Source of the DNA: Betaproteobacteria bacterium
GTDB taxonomy: Bacteria > Pseudomonadota > Gammaproteobacteria > Burkholderiales > SG8-39
Reading direction: 5' to 3'
NCBI GenBank assembly: GCA_004297625.1
Contig: SCTY01000028.1
Location: 258,848-322,847, forward strand
Length of the DNA stretch: 64,000 bases
Below the pieces are notes generated by a model. That model made no database searches and was not told the origin of the DNA. It saw nothing but the letters and a program-made list of their open reading frames with translations. The translations under genes and the position numbers were made by a program. Below are positions 53,263 to 62,653 of this stretch, one piece after another. The stretch's first letter is position 1. Every line of letters begins with the position of its first letter.

Positions 53263-54480
53263 TCACAGTTTCTGCAACCGCCGGGTGGCCACGGGTCCAA
53301 GCAAGCCGCCCAAGCCGAGCGTCGCCCACGCGATGCCCCAGGCAGCGGCCGCGGTGGAGCTCTTGCCGCCGCCCGCGAGGTCCAGAGCCCAGCCGAAAAC
53401 GAAGGGGCTGACGACCCCGGCGCCGAAGCCGATGACCGAGCGCACCGCGTAGGCGACGCCCAGGTAGTGCGGCGGCACGCTCTCGGCGAGCACGGTCGAA
53501 TGGGTCGACGAGTCGGCGATGCCGGCGAAGTTGTACAGGCAGGCGAGCGCGACCAGCACACCCAGCGGCGCGGCGATCAGCCAGCCGATGGAAAAGGAGA
53601 GCGCCAGGCTGACGCAAGACCAGGTGAGGATGGTCTGCGTGCGCCCCCAGCGGTCGGCCATGGTGCCGCCCGCGATGGAGCCGGCAATGTTGGCGACGTA
53701 GGTGAGCGCGGCGAAAAGCAGCGCGTTCTCGGGCGAGGCGCCGTGCAAGAGCAGCGCCGCGGTAAGGAAAGCCGGCAGCCAGGCCCAGATGCCGAGCAGC
53801 TCCCAGTTGTGGAAGCTGTAGCCCCAGATCGAGAGCATGCCTTTGCGGTTTTTCAGCACCGCGGGCAGCGCGGCGAGCAGCGGCTCGCCCGCCGGCCGCG
53901 CGTGGACCAGGTTCGGCGTGTGCCGCAGCACCACGACGCCCGACACCCACGAGATCAGTGGAAGAACGGCGACGGCGCCGAGCGCTCCGCGCCAGTCGGT
54001 GAATTTCAGGGCGAGGCCGGCGACGCCCAGGCAGATGGCGTAGCCGGCGCTCGACCCGGCGATGAAGTAACCCATCGCGCGGCCGCGGCGCGCGCGCTCG
54101 ACGTTGTCGTTGATGAGCGAGAGCGCCGGCGTGTAGGTGCCGCCCTGGCAAAGGCCGGTGAAGGCGTGCAGCCAGAACGCCGACCAGAAGCTGTCGGCGA
54201 AGAGCACGAAGGCCCATGGGCTGGCGCAGGCCGCCACGCCGGTCGCGATGTAGGCGCGCTTCGCGCCGAAGTGATCCGCGATGAAGCCGACGATGAAGAG
54301 CGAAGTGAGGTAGCCGAGATGAAACCCCGACTGGATCAGCCCGGCTTGTTTGCCCGAAAGGCCCCACTGCGCCTGCGTGAGCGGCAGGACGGCCGAGTAG
54401 GCGACGAACCAGCTGGCCGCGAGCATCCGGCTCGTGCATAGGGCCGCGACCCATGCGCCCGAGCCGGGTGAGGACTTCAA
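53263..54480 (-). CDS. Major facilitator superfamily transporter
   Basis: A 405-residue, 12-helix MFS permease. It has GFIADHFGAKRAYIATG (loop 2-3 motif) and GGTMADRWGRTQT (repeat in the second half). The substrate is unknown. The start is TTG 54480, overlapping the amrS stop as TTGA; an ATG 18 codons later is possible. Translational coupling to the AmmeMemoRadiSam genes suggests a functional link, perhaps import or export of that system's substrate. Confidence 0.88.
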   Translation of the reverse strand: MKSSPGSGAWVAALCTSRMLAASWFVAYSAVLPLTQAQWGLSGKQAGLIQSGFHLGYLTSLFIVGFIADHFGAKRAYIATGVAACASPWAFVLFADSFWSAFWLHAFTGLCQGGTYTPALSLINDNVERARRGRAMGYFIAGSSAGYAICLGVAGLALKFTDWRGALGAVAVLPLISWVSGVVVLRHTPNLVHARPAGEPLLAALPAVLKNRKGMLSIWGYSFHNWELLGIWAWLPAFLTAALLLHGASPENALLFAALTYVANIAGSIAGGTMADRWGRTQTILTWSCVSLALSFSIGWLIAAPLGVLVALACLYNFAGIADSSTHSTVLAESVPPHYLGVAYAVRSVIGFGAGVVSPFVFGWALDLAGGGKSSTAAAAWGIAWATLGLGGLLGPVATRRLQKL

Positions 54481-55544
54481 ACGGCGGCGGCGAGTCGCAC
54501 CGGGATGCGGCGCGGGCCGAACGGCCGGCTGAATTTCTGGAAGCGGCCGGCAACGTGCGCGCCGCAATGGGCGCAGCTGCCGTCGTCGCGCAAGTGATAG
54601 CCGCGGATGTCGTACCAGTCGCGCACGATCACCGGCTTTTTGCACGAGGGGCAGTAGGTCGAGCCGCCGGCCTCGTCGTGCACGTTTCCGGTGTAGACGT
54701 AATTCAGGCCGGCGTGCCGGGCGATTTCGCGTGCGCGCGTCAGCGTGGCCGGCGGCGTCGCGTGCACGTCGGTCATTTTCCAGTCCGGATGGAAAGCGGT
54801 GAAGTGCAGCGGAACCTCAGTCCCGAGGTTGTCGCGGATCCATTTGCACTGCGCCCTCAGCTCCTCGTCGGAGTCGTTCTTGCCGGGAATGAGGAGCGTG
54901 GTGATCTCGGTCCACACCGAGGTCTCCTTAACGAGATACACCAGCGTATCGAGGACCGGCTGCAGCCGTCCGCCGCATACCTTGAAGTAAAAATCGTCGG
55001 TGAAGGCCTTCAGGTCGACGTTGGCCGCGTCCATGCTTGCGTAGAACTCGCGCCGCGGCGCGGCGTGCATGAAGCCGGCGGTGACGGCCACCGTCTGCAC
55101 GCCCTTGGCGTGGCAGGCGTCGGCGATGTCCATGGCGTACTCGGCGAAGATCACCGGGTCGTTGTAGGTGAACGCCACCGATTTGCAGCCGAGCCGGAGC
55201 GCCGCGTTGGCGATCGCCTCGGGGCTTGCCTCGTCCTGCAGGCTGTCCATCTCGCGCGACTTGGAGATGTCCCAGTTCTGGCAGAACTTGCACGCGAGGT
55301 TGCAGCCGGCGGTGCCGAACGAAAGAATGCTGCTGCCCGGATAGAAGTGATTGAGCGGCTTCTTCTCCACCGGATCGACGCAGAACCCGGAGGAGCGCCC
55401 ATACGTGGTGAGCACCATGCCGCCGTTTTCCATCTTGCGCACGAAGCACAGCCCGCGCTGTCCCTCGTGGAGCCTGCAGTCGCGCGGGCACAGGTCGCAC
55501 TGGATGCGGCCGTCTTCGAGCCTATGCCACCATTTACCTTTCAT
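54477..55544 (-). CDS. amrS: AmmeMemoRadiSam system radical SAM enzyme
   Basis: A 355-residue radical SAM protein. The 4Fe-4S/SAM motif is C81-NLA-C85-KF-C88. An N-terminal region with CDLCPRDCRLHEGQRGLC adds more Cys, and a C-terminal CPSC...CAHCG pair suggests a zinc ribbon. It is the radical SAM member of the conserved AmmeMemoRadiSam set, whose reaction is unknown. ATG 55544 lies 11 bases inside the fused amrB-amrA gene. Confidence 0.92.
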   Translation of the reverse strand: MKGKWWHRLEDGRIQCDLCPRDCRLHEGQRGLCFVRKMENGGMVLTTYGRSSGFCVDPVEKKPLNHFYPGSSILSFGTAGCNLACKFCQNWDISKSREMDSLQDEASPEAIANAALRLGCKSVAFTYNDPVIFAEYAMDIADACHAKGVQTVAVTAGFMHAAPRREFYASMDAANVDLKAFTDDFYFKVCGGRLQPVLDTLVYLVKETSVWTEITTLLIPGKNDSDEELRAQCKWIRDNLGTEVPLHFTAFHPDWKMTDVHATPPATLTRAREIARHAGLNYVYTGNVHDEAGGSTYCPSCKKPVIVRDWYDIRGYHLRDDGSCAHCGAHVAGRFQKFSRPFGPRRIPVRLAAAV

Positions 55545-56883
55545 CGAATTTCACCACCCGGTACCGGGAAATCCTGCAGCGCGCGAGCTGGGCGTCCGCC
55601 GGCAGCCCCGCCTTCCTGATCAATTCATGGAGAAAAGCGCGCGGGTCCGGAACGCTCTCCCAGACCTGCGGCAGGAAAGTCGCGCGCCTTCCCTGCGCTT
55701 CGAGAATGAGCCCGTCCTCTCCGGCGACGACCTGCTCGAGCAGGTCCGCCTCGTCGGCGAAGCGCAGCGGCTTCGGCCGCGAGAGCAGCGACACTTCCAC
55801 GCTGCACTGCGGCCATTCGGCCGGCACGAGCGCCGGAAATCGCGGGTCGCGAAACGCGGCACCTACCGCGTTCTCCGCCACATCGGCTTTGAGCGCGCGC
55901 AAGGCATCCAGGCTGCCGATGCAGCCGCGCAGCGCTCCGCTCTTCTTCAAGGTGACGAAGCTTGCACCTGCCTGGTTGAGCCACGCGGCTTCCGTGATCT
56001 CGTGCCCGGCGCCGAGCAAGCGGCTTTCGATCGCCCCGCGCGCGATGCCGACGAGCACGCTGCCCGCGGCGTCGAGCGACACCTCGCCGTCCTCGTACAG
56101 GCCGAAGGCGGAGTAGCCGACGACCTGGCCCTTTCCGCCCGCGGTGTCGCCGGAATTGCCTGCGGCGAGCAGCTTGATGGCCATGTTTTTCTTCTTCGCG
56201 ACGGCGAGCAGGCCGTTGAGCGGGGTCGCCCCGCACGCCTCCTCGTGGTCGATATCGCAGGCGTAGCTCGCAATCCGGGCGAGCGTCTGGCCGTCGATGC
56301 GGCGCGCTTGCTCGTAGGCGTGGTAATGCGAGAGGTCCGTCGAAATCACGACCACAGTCTCGGCTCCGCTCCACAGGCGCTCGAGGACCTGCGCCACCTC
56401 GTCCACGCTGGCCATGCCGACGACGAACGGCACGAACGAAAATTCGCCGAGCACCCGCTGCAGGAAAGGAAGCTGGACTTCGAGGGAATGCTCGAGGGCA
56501 TGCGCGGCGTCGCTCTTCACGACCTGCGGCAGCGCCTGCACCGCCTGCAAGGCGGCGCGATCGAGCGGCACGCGGCCGAGCGGCGTCTCGAACGCCTCGC
56601 AGGTCGGTACCGCCAGTCCGCGCACCGGCACGCGGTGCACCGGGCCGAGCAGCACGACGCGGCGCACGATGTCGCGCGCCGGGCCGAGCGCGTCGTAGGC
56701 GTGCGCGGCGACAGAGCCGGAGTAAATGTAGCCGGCGTGCGGGACGACCAGGGCCTTCGGAAAGCCCAGGCGCGGCGCCCCCTGCGCGACGCCGCCGAGC
56801 AAGTCCTCGAGCTCGGCGTCGAGCACGCGGGCTTCCCGGGGATAGAACATGCCGGCGACGGCGGCAGGTCGGACTGAGGCCAT
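55534..56883 (-). CDS. AmmeMemoRadiSam proteins B and A fused (Memo-AMMECR1)
   Basis: A 449-residue fusion. Residues 1-265 are a Memo (AmrB) domain with VVPHAGYIYSG, LLGPVHRVPV, STDLSHYHAY and CGATPLNGLL. The His, His and Cys residues are those proposed for the Memo metal site. Residues ~275-445 are an AMMECR1 (AmrA) domain with the family motif RGCIGSL and SVEVSLLSRPKPL. In most genomes these are separate genes. Fusion and overlap with amrS argue that the three parts work together. Confidence 0.92.
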   Translation of the reverse strand: MASVRPAAVAGMFYPREARVLDAELEDLLGGVAQGAPRLGFPKALVVPHAGYIYSGSVAAHAYDALGPARDIVRRVVLLGPVHRVPVRGLAVPTCEAFETPLGRVPLDRAALQAVQALPQVVKSDAAHALEHSLEVQLPFLQRVLGEFSFVPFVVGMASVDEVAQVLERLWSGAETVVVISTDLSHYHAYEQARRIDGQTLARIASYACDIDHEEACGATPLNGLLAVAKKKNMAIKLLAAGNSGDTAGGKGQVVGYSAFGLYEDGEVSLDAAGSVLVGIARGAIESRLLGAGHEITEAAWLNQAGASFVTLKKSGALRGCIGSLDALRALKADVAENAVGAAFRDPRFPALVPAEWPQCSVEVSLLSRPKPLRFADEADLLEQVVAGEDGLILEAQGRRATFLPQVWESVPDPRAFLHELIRKAGLPADAQLARCRISRYRVVKFDER

Positions 56884-56903
56884 GTCCCTATGTATGGCCT
56901 CGC

Positions 56904-57380
56904 TCAGCCCCCGTCAAGACGGTTCAACGTCCCTTGCAGCGCGTGGACAACCGACTGGCGGCGCACCGCTTCCCGGTCGCCCGCGAAGTGCAGGGTCTCC
57001 GAGCGGCAGCCCGCCGCATCCGCCCATGCGAAGCACACCGTGCCGACCGGCTTCTCGCGGCTGCCGCCCGTCGGCCCGGCGACTCCGGTAATGGCAAGCG
57101 CGTGCGTGCCTTTGCCGCGAGCCAGCGCTCCGAGGGCCATCTCGCGCGCCGTCTGCTCGCTCACCGCGCCGTGGCGCGCGAGGGTTTCGGCGCGTACGCC
57201 GAGGAGCTCCTGCTTGGCGGCGTTCGAGTAGGTGACGAAGCCGCGCTCGAACCAATCGGAGGAGCCGGCGACGGAGGTGACCGCTTGAGACACCCAGCCG
57301 CCGGTGCACGATTCGGCCGTGACCAGCATGCCCTTGCCCGCCTTCAGGCGCTCGCCGAGCTTCTTTGCCAGCTCTTCCAT
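56904..57380 (-). CDS. pncC: Nicotinamide-nucleotide amidohydrolase (CinA C-terminal family)
   Basis: A 158-residue CinA-C protein. It deamidates nicotinamide mononucleotide to nicotinic acid mononucleotide in NAD recycling. Marks are VTAESCTGGWVSQAVT, GFVTYSNAAKQELLGV and ITGVAGPTGGSREKPVGTV. The N-terminal MoCF domain of full CinA is absent, as in E. coli PncC (YgaD). ATG 57380 overlaps the pgpA stop; GTG 57383 is an alternative. Confidence 0.92.
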   Translation of the reverse strand: MEELAKKLGERLKAGKGMLVTAESCTGGWVSQAVTSVAGSSDWFERGFVTYSNAAKQELLGVRAETLARHGAVSEQTAREMALGALARGKGTHALAITGVAGPTGGSREKPVGTVCFAWADAAGCRSETLHFAGDREAVRRQSVVHALQGTLNRLDGG

Positions 57381-57865
57381 CACAAAAACAGCCTCTTGGC
57401 CACGGCGAGGACGAGCAGCGTGTACGCCGCGGCCAGGAGGTCATCGGCCATGACGCCGAAGCCGCCCTTGGTGCGGCGCTCGAACCAGCGAATCGGCGGC
57501 GGCTTCACGATATCGAAAAAACGGAACGCGACGAAGGCGCCGAGCTGCCACGCGAACTCGCGCGGCACGATGGCAAGCACCAGCAGAAAAGCGACGAATT
57601 CGTCCCACACCATCGACGAGTGATCGTCCATGCCGAGGTGCGTGCCGGTGAGGCCGCAGGCCCAGACGCCGAGGGCGAAGAGCACGGCGACGATGCCGAG
57701 CATGATCGCGGCATTGCCCGCCGCGAGGGTCCAGCCGACCGGCCAGGCGGCGAGCGTGCCGAATGTTCCCGGCGCAAAGCGCGCCAATCCGACGCCGAAG
57801 CCGAGCGCGATGAAATGCGCAGGATGCGAGAAAGCGAATCCCGCGCTCGGCCGGTAAACGATCAT
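57380..57865 (-). CDS. pgpA: Phosphatidylglycerophosphatase A
   Basis: A 161-residue inner-membrane lipid phosphatase that forms phosphatidylglycerol. Visible features are GVGLARFAPGTFGTLAAWP, DDHSSMVWDEFVAFLL and FDIVKPPPIRWFERR with GGFGVMADDLLAA. ATG 57865 overlaps the thiL stop by ATGA. The order nusB-thiL-pgpA is common in proteobacteria. Confidence 0.94.
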   Translation of the reverse strand: MIVYRPSAGFAFSHPAHFIALGFGVGLARFAPGTFGTLAAWPVGWTLAAGNAAIMLGIVAVLFALGVWACGLTGTHLGMDDHSSMVWDEFVAFLLVLAIVPREFAWQLGAFVAFRFFDIVKPPPIRWFERRTKGGFGVMADDLLAAAYTLLVLAVAKRLFL

Positions 57866-58797
57866 CGGCCGCCGAAGTGATCGAATCCGCCCCGGTACGT
57901 CATGGGCTTCTTCTGGGCATCGAGGACCACAAGCTCGGATGCGCCCTTTTGCAGGGTGCCGATGCGCGTGAGCGCGATGTCGAGCTCGCGCGACAGCGCC
58001 TCGAGCTCGACGCGGCGCTCGCGCGCCGCGGTAAACAGCAGCTCGTAGTCGTCGCCGCCGGAGAGTACGCAATCGCGCTCGAGCTTCTCGTCCCGCAGCT
58101 TTGCAAACACCGCGGGCCGCGGAATGTCGGCGTAGTGCACGAGCGCGCCGAGCTCCGAGCGCTCGACGATGTGCCGCAGGTCGCCGGCGAGGCCATCCGA
58201 GACGTCGATCGCCGCGTGCGCGAGGCCGCGCAAGCGCTCGCCGAGCTCCACGCGCGGCTCCGGCCGATGCAGCCGCAGCGCCGCCTCGCGGATTTCGGGA
58301 TGCACGAGGGCGAGCGCCGCAGCGCCCAGCTCGCCCGATACCCAGATATCGTCGCCGGGGCGCGCGCCGCCCCGGTAGAGCGCAAGTCCGGCAGGCACCT
58401 CGCCGAGTGCGGCAACGCTGATGACGAGCTGCGGCCCGCGGGTGGTATCACCGCCGATCAAGTCCACGCCGTGGCGCTCCGCAAGGGCGAAGAACCCTTC
58501 GGAGAATGCAGCGAGCCATGCCTCGTCGGCTGCGGGCAAGGCGAGAGAGAGCGTGGCCCACCGCGGCGCCGCGCCCATCGCCGCGAGATCCGAAAGATTG
58601 ACGGCGAGCGCCTTGTGGCCGAGCGCGCGCGGCTCGGCGTCGGGGAGGAAATGGCGCCCCTCGACGAGCATGTCGGTGGTGACGGCGAGGTCGAGTCCCG
58701 CGTCCGGGCGCACCAGCGCGCAGTCGTCGCCCACTCCCATCAGCGCCCTTTTCGGCGGCCGATCGAAGTAGCGGCGGATGATGTTGAACTCGTTCAG
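57862..58797 (-). CDS. thiL: Thiamine-monophosphate kinase (probable CTG start)
   Basis: Phosphorylates thiamine monophosphate to the diphosphate cofactor, which Dxs needs. Marks are GVGDDCALV, TTDMLVEGRHF, NLSDLAAMGA and SGGDDYELLFTA. The first ATG (58740) would delete the conserved N-terminus. The upstream in-frame codons read [10 protein letters not shown], as in ThiL, and the only start that includes them is CTG 58797. It overlaps the nusB stop as CTGA and gives 311 residues. No ATG, GTG or TTG exists upstream in frame. Confidence 0.92.
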   Translation of the reverse strand: MNEFNIIRRYFDRPPKRALMGVGDDCALVRPDAGLDLAVTTDMLVEGRHFLPDAEPRALGHKALAVNLSDLAAMGAAPRWATLSLALPAADEAWLAAFSEGFFALAERHGVDLIGGDTTRGPQLVISVAALGEVPAGLALYRGGARPGDDIWVSGELGAAALALVHPEIREAALRLHRPEPRVELGERLRGLAHAAIDVSDGLAGDLRHIVERSELGALVHYADIPRPAVFAKLRDEKLERDCVLSGGDDYELLFTAARERRVELEALSRELDIALTRIGTLQKGASELVVLDAQKKPMTYRGGFDHFGGR

Positions 58798-59222
58798 ACG
58801 TTCGTTCTGGCGCGCGCGACCTCATCCGGACGGAGGTCGGCGGCAATCTTTTCGAGCACGCCGTTGACGAAGCGGTAGCCGTCGGTCGCACCGAAGCTCT
58901 TGCCCAGCTCGACTGCCTCGTTGAGCACGACCTTGAACGGCGTCTCCGGATGCGAGGCGAGCTCGAAGGTCCCGATGTAGAGGATGGCGCGCTCCACCGG
59001 CGAGAGTTTGGCGAAGTCGCGGCTCAGATGCGGGCTCATCAGGTCGCGCAGCTGGTCGGCGCGGGCAAGCACGCCGCGCAGCAGGATTTCCACGAAGCGC
59101 GCATCGGTTTTCTCGAAGCCCTCGATCGAGCGCGCCTGCGCGAGCGGATCGTCGCCCGACAGCTGCCAGGCGTAGAGCGCCTGCAGGGCAATTTCCCTCG
59201 CCTGGCGCCTAGCGCTCTTCAC
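58794..59222 (-). CDS. nusB: Transcription antitermination factor NusB
   Basis: A 142-residue all-helical protein that binds boxA RNA with NusE for rRNA antitermination. Marks are [36 protein letters not shown] and [26 protein letters not shown]. The start is GTG 59222 inside the ribH 3' end. ribH-nusB-thiL is the usual order. Confidence 0.95.
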   Translation of the reverse strand: MKSARRQAREIALQALYAWQLSGDDPLAQARSIEGFEKTDARFVEILLRGVLARADQLRDLMSPHLSRDFAKLSPVERAILYIGTFELASHPETPFKVVLNEAVELGKSFGATDGYRFVNGVLEKIAADLRPDEVARARTNV

Positions 59223-59622
59223 GCATCCGCTCCTTCAGTGTGGCCATTTCGACCGCCACGCGCACCGCCTCTGCGCCTTTGTCGAGCCGCGCCATGGCCT
59301 GGGTCTCGTCTCGCACCGTGAGAATTCCATTGGCAATCGGCAGGCCGAACTCGAGAGCGACGTCCATGACGCCGCGCGCCGACTCGTTCGCCACCACCTC
59401 GAAATGATAGGTCTCTCCGCGCACCACGGCGCCCACGGCGGCGAGCGCGTTGAAGCGGCCCGATTGCGCCATCCATTGCAGTGCGAGCGGGATCTCGAGG
59501 GCGCCGGGGACTGTAATTACGGTCGCCTCGACGCCGAGCTCGCGCGCCGCCGCCCGCGCACGCTCGAGAAGCGGCGCGGAGATCTCTTCGTTGAACCGGC
59601 TGGCGACGATACCGATGCGCAT
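59209..59622 (-). CDS. ribH: 6,7-dimethyl-8-ribityllumazine synthase
   Basis: Joins 5-amino-6-ribitylaminouracil and dihydroxybutanone phosphate, the penultimate riboflavin step. Marks are [39 protein letters not shown] and [14 protein letters not shown]. At 137 residues it lacks about 15 residues that usually precede this start. No in-frame start exists upstream, so the enzyme is simply short at the N-terminus. It follows ribB by 9 bases. Confidence 0.94.
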   Translation of the reverse strand: MRIGIVASRFNEEISAPLLERARAAARELGVEATVITVPGALEIPLALQWMAQSGRFNALAAVGAVVRGETYHFEVVANESARGVMDVALEFGLPIANGILTVRDETQAMARLDKGAEAVRVAVEMATLKERMREER

Positions 59623-59631
59623 GGACGCCCG

Positions 59632-60738
59632 CTAGCGCTTCGGAAGCTCGGCGTAGCCCGTCACCTCGAGGCCGAAACCCGCCATGCTCGGCATCTTGCG
59701 CGGCGCCGCCATCAGGCGCATGCGCCGCACGCCGAGCTCGCGCAGGATCTGGGCGCCGATGCCGTAGAGCCGCAGATCCATGGCGCGACGCGGCGGGCCG
59801 GTTTCGGCGAGCCGCGCCTCGAGCGCCTCGGTCGTCTGCGTGCAGTTGAGCAGCACCATGACGCCGGCGCCGGCTTTGCGGATGGCTTCCAGGGCCTCGC
59901 CCACGCCCCACGAGTGCGTGCTGCGGCCGGCGTCGAGGAGATCGATGATCGAAAGCGGCTCGTGAACGCGGACCAGCGTCTCGTCCTGCTCGTTCGGCGT
60001 CCCCAACACCAGCGCGAGGTGGATCGAACCGAGGGCAAGGTCGCGATAGGAGACGAGATGGAAGCTGCCCCACGGCGTATGGATGTCGCGCTCCATGGCG
60101 CGCTGCACCAGCGATTCGTTGCGGCTGCGGTATTCGATCAGGTCGGCGATGGTGCCGATCTTGAGGTTGTGCTGTGCGGCGAACTCGATGAGGTCCGGCA
60201 GGCGTGCCATGGTCCCGTCGTCGCGCATGATCTCGCACAGCACTGCCGCGGGCGTCAATCCGGCGAGGCGCGCGAGGTCGCAGCACGCTTCGGTATGGCC
60301 CGCACGCACGAGCACGCCGCCGGGCTGCGCCACCAGCGGGAACACGTGGCCGGGGTGGACGATGTCCTCGGGCCTGGCGTCGGGCGAGGCGGCGACCTTG
60401 ACCGTTAACGCGCGGTCGTGCGCCGAGATGCCGGTGGAGATGCCCTCGGCGGCCTCGATCGACACCGTGAAGTTCGTGCCGTGACGCGAGCGGTTCTGCT
60501 CGACCATCGGCCGCAGGCCGAGACGCTGCGCGTGGCTCTCCGTGATCGGCATGCAGATCAGGCCGCGCCCGTGCTTCGCGAGGAAATTGATCTTCTCGGG
60601 AGTGACGAAGTCCGCGGCGAAGACGAGGTCACCCTCGTTCTCGCGATCCTCGTCGTCGACGAGGATCGCGATATCGCCGGCGCGAATCGCCGAGATGATC
60701 TCGGCGATCGGGCTGATGGCAGCGTTTTCCCTGCGCAT
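59632..60738 (-). CDS. ribB: 3,4-dihydroxy-2-butanone-4-phosphate synthase with degenerate GTP cyclohydrolase II domain
   Basis: A 368-residue RibB-RibA-like protein. The N-terminal DHBP synthase domain (to ~205) is intact: [25 protein letters not shown] and RAGHTEA. The C-terminal domain resembles RibA ([23 protein letters not shown]). However, the zinc-binding cysteines expected after LVRVHSE are missing ([13 protein letters not shown]). GTP cyclohydrolase II activity is therefore unlikely, and another ribA should exist in the genome. This RibB-X form is known in proteobacteria. Confidence 0.93.
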   Translation of the reverse strand: MRRENAAISPIAEIISAIRAGDIAILVDDEDRENEGDLVFAADFVTPEKINFLAKHGRGLICMPITESHAQRLGLRPMVEQNRSRHGTNFTVSIEAAEGISTGISAHDRALTVKVAASPDARPEDIVHPGHVFPLVAQPGGVLVRAGHTEACCDLARLAGLTPAAVLCEIMRDDGTMARLPDLIEFAAQHNLKIGTIADLIEYRSRNESLVQRAMERDIHTPWGSFHLVSYRDLALGSIHLALVLGTPNEQDETLVRVHEPLSIIDLLDAGRSTHSWGVGEALEAIRKAGAGVMVLLNCTQTTEALEARLAETGPPRRAMDLRLYGIGAQILRELGVRRMRLMAAPRKMPSMAGFGLEVTGYAELPKR

Positions 60739-60758
60739 AGCCCGATTTTATTCTTCTT

Positions 60759-61136
60759 TTACTCGGCCGCTTCGGCTTCCTGGCCGCCGGTGCGCTCGCG
60801 AATGCGGGCCGACTTGCCGGAGCGCTCGCGCAGGTAATAGAGCTTGGCGCGGCGCACGGCGCCCTTGCGCTTCACCTCGATCGACGCGATGAGGGGCGAG
60901 TAGGTCTGGAAGGTGCGCTCCACGCCTTCGCCGGAAGAGATCTTGCGCACGATGAACGAGGAATTGAGGCCGCGGTTGCGCTTGGCAATCACCATGCCTT
61001 CGAACGCCTGCACGCGCTTTCTTTCGCCCTCGACCACGTTGACGTTAACCACCACCGTATCCCCCGGCGAGAAGTCGGGGATGTTCTTGGCGAGCCGCTT
61101 GATTTCTTCCTGCTCGAGTGTCTGGATCAGATTCAT
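60759..61136 (-). CDS. rplS: 50S ribosomal protein L19
   Basis: A 125-residue ribosomal protein with [32 protein letters not shown] and a basic [16 protein letters not shown] tail. It starts at ATG 61136, overlapping the trmD stop by 4 bases. Last gene of the conserved rpsP-rimM-trmD-rplS operon. Confidence 0.97.
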   Translation of the reverse strand: MNLIQTLEQEEIKRLAKNIPDFSPGDTVVVNVNVVEGERKRVQAFEGMVIAKRNRGLNSSFIVRKISSGEGVERTFQTYSPLIASIEVKRKGAVRRAKLYYLRERSGKSARIRERTGGQEAEAAE

Positions 61137-61876
61137 GACTTCGCTCCGCTTTCTTGCCGGAATTCCTCCAGCAGCCTGCTTTCCTCTTCGTTCAGCTTCC
61201 GGACCGCCAGCAGGTCCGGCCTTCTTACCCACGTGCGCCCCAGCGCCTGCTTCAGCCGCCAGCGCCGGATGTTCTCGTGGTGCCCGGACAGCAGCACCTC
61301 CGGCACCCGCGCGCCCCGGTACAGCTCGGGGCGCGTGTACTGCGGGCAATCGAGCAGCCCGTCGGCGAAGGACTCCTCCACCACCGAGAAGCTGTCCCCC
61401 ACCGCGCCGGGCAGCTGCCTCACCACCGCGTCCATCAGCGCCATCGCCGCCAGCTCTCCGCCCGAGAGGACGAAATCCCCGATGGAGATCTCCTCGTCGA
61501 CGCGCTGCTCGAGCAGCCTTTCGTCGACGCCCTCGTAGCGTCCGCAAAGCAGCGTGACCGCCTGTTCGCGCACCAGCTCGATCACCCTGCGATGATCGAG
61601 CTTCTTTCCCTGCGGCGACAGGTAGATCACCCGGCCGCCGCCCGCGGTCTTCACCGCGTCCAACGTTCGCTCCAGCGGCTCGGCCAGCATCACCATGCCG
61701 GGCCCGCCGCCGTAAGGACGGTCATCGACCGTCCGGTAATTGTCCGTCGTGAAATCGCGCGGATTCCACGTCGTGAGCGCCCACAGCCCTTTCTCGAGCG
61801 CCCGGCCGGTGATGCCGCTCGCCGCCACCGCGGCGAACATTTCCGGGAACAGCGTCACCACGTCGAAGCGGATCAC
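61133..61876 (-). CDS. trmD: tRNA (guanine-N1)-methyltransferase
   Basis: Methylates G37 of tRNAs with a deep-trefoil-knot SPOUT fold. Marks are [37 protein letters not shown] and [20 protein letters not shown] 61876 gives 247 residues and overlaps the rimM stop by GTGA. Confidence 0.97.
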   Translation of the reverse strand: MIRFDVVTLFPEMFAAVAASGITGRALEKGLWALTTWNPRDFTTDNYRTVDDRPYGGGPGMVMLAEPLERTLDAVKTAGGGRVIYLSPQGKKLDHRRVIELVREQAVTLLCGRYEGVDERLLEQRVDEEISIGDFVLSGGELAAMALMDAVVRQLPGAVGDSFSVVEESFADGLLDCPQYTRPELYRGARVPEVLLSGHHENIRRWRLKQALGRTWVRRPDLLAVRKLNEEESRLLEEFRQESGAKS

Positions 61877-62373
61877 CAGTCCGCTCCCCACTCCACGCGA
61901 ATCCGCCTTTTCGGCAAATCCACTTCGGTCACTACGGATGGCACCCAGGGGATCAGCCGCGTCCTGTCGCCGGCCACTTCGATCACATCCTGCGCGCCGT
62001 TCCAGAACACCTGCTTCACCACGCCGAGCGTCTCGCCCCGCTCGTTCAGCACCTCGAGGCCCACGAGGTCCGCGAGGTAGTACCTGCCTTCGCCCGGCTC
62101 GGGCAGCGCTTCGCGCCGCACCGCGACCGGCTTTCCCTTCAGGCCCAGCGCCTGCTCGCGGCTGTCGATGCCGGCAAGCTTGCCTACCACCGTGGCGCTG
62201 TGGATCTTCGCCTGCGTCACCGAGTAGCACTCGGCGCCGATCCACCATTCCCTCGCCTGCGCCAGCGCCTCCTCGGCGCCGCCGTCGGGCGCTACCTTCA
62301 CCCATCCGCGCACGCCGTAGGATCCGGCGACGCGGCCCATCGCGATCAGCCGCTCAGGCGGCTTTCTTTGCAA
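61873..62373 (-). CDS. rimM: Ribosome maturation factor RimM
   Basis: Helps 30S assembly near protein S19. It has an N-terminal barrel ([15 protein letters not shown]) and a PRC domain with [18 protein letters not shown] and [18 protein letters not shown] 62373 gives 166 residues and lies 20 bases inside rpsP; ATG 62340, closer to the conserved MGRV, is a plausible alternative. Confidence 0.95.
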   Translation of the reverse strand: MQRKPPERLIAMGRVAGSYGVRGWVKVAPDGGAEEALAQAREWWIGAECYSVTQAKIHSATVVGKLAGIDSREQALGLKGKPVAVRREALPEPGEGRYYLADLVGLEVLNERGETLGVVKQVFWNGAQDVIEVAGDRTRLIPWVPSVVTEVDLPKRRIRVEWGADW

Positions 62374-62605
62374 ACTGCTTGACCAGGCGCTTCGCCGTCG
62401 GCGAAAGCTGCGCGCCCAGGCCGGTCCAGTGCTTCACGCGCTCCATGTTCACGCGCAGCGCCTCGCGCCCCTGCGGCGCCTTCGGGTCGTAGAACCCCAG
62501 CCGCTCGATGAACTTGCCCGACGCCGCGCGCCGCGAGTCCGCCACCACGACGTGAAAGAACGGGCGCTTGTTCGCGCCGCCGCGCTGCAGTCGAATCACA
62601 ACCAT
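62354..62605 (-). CDS. rpsP: 30S ribosomal protein S16
   Basis: An 83-residue ribosomal protein beginning [19 protein letters not shown], with [20 protein letters not shown]. First gene of the rpsP-rimM-trmD-rplS operon and 48 bases after the MFS gene on the same strand. Confidence 0.97.
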   Translation of the reverse strand: MVVIRLQRGGANKRPFFHVVVADSRRAASGKFIERLGFYDPKAPQGREALRVNMERVKHWTGLGAQLSPTAKRLVKQFAKKAA

Positions 62606-62653
62606 TGGGAGGTCCCCGTAAACCGCGAAAAGGCGCGGATTATACTGGAAGAA

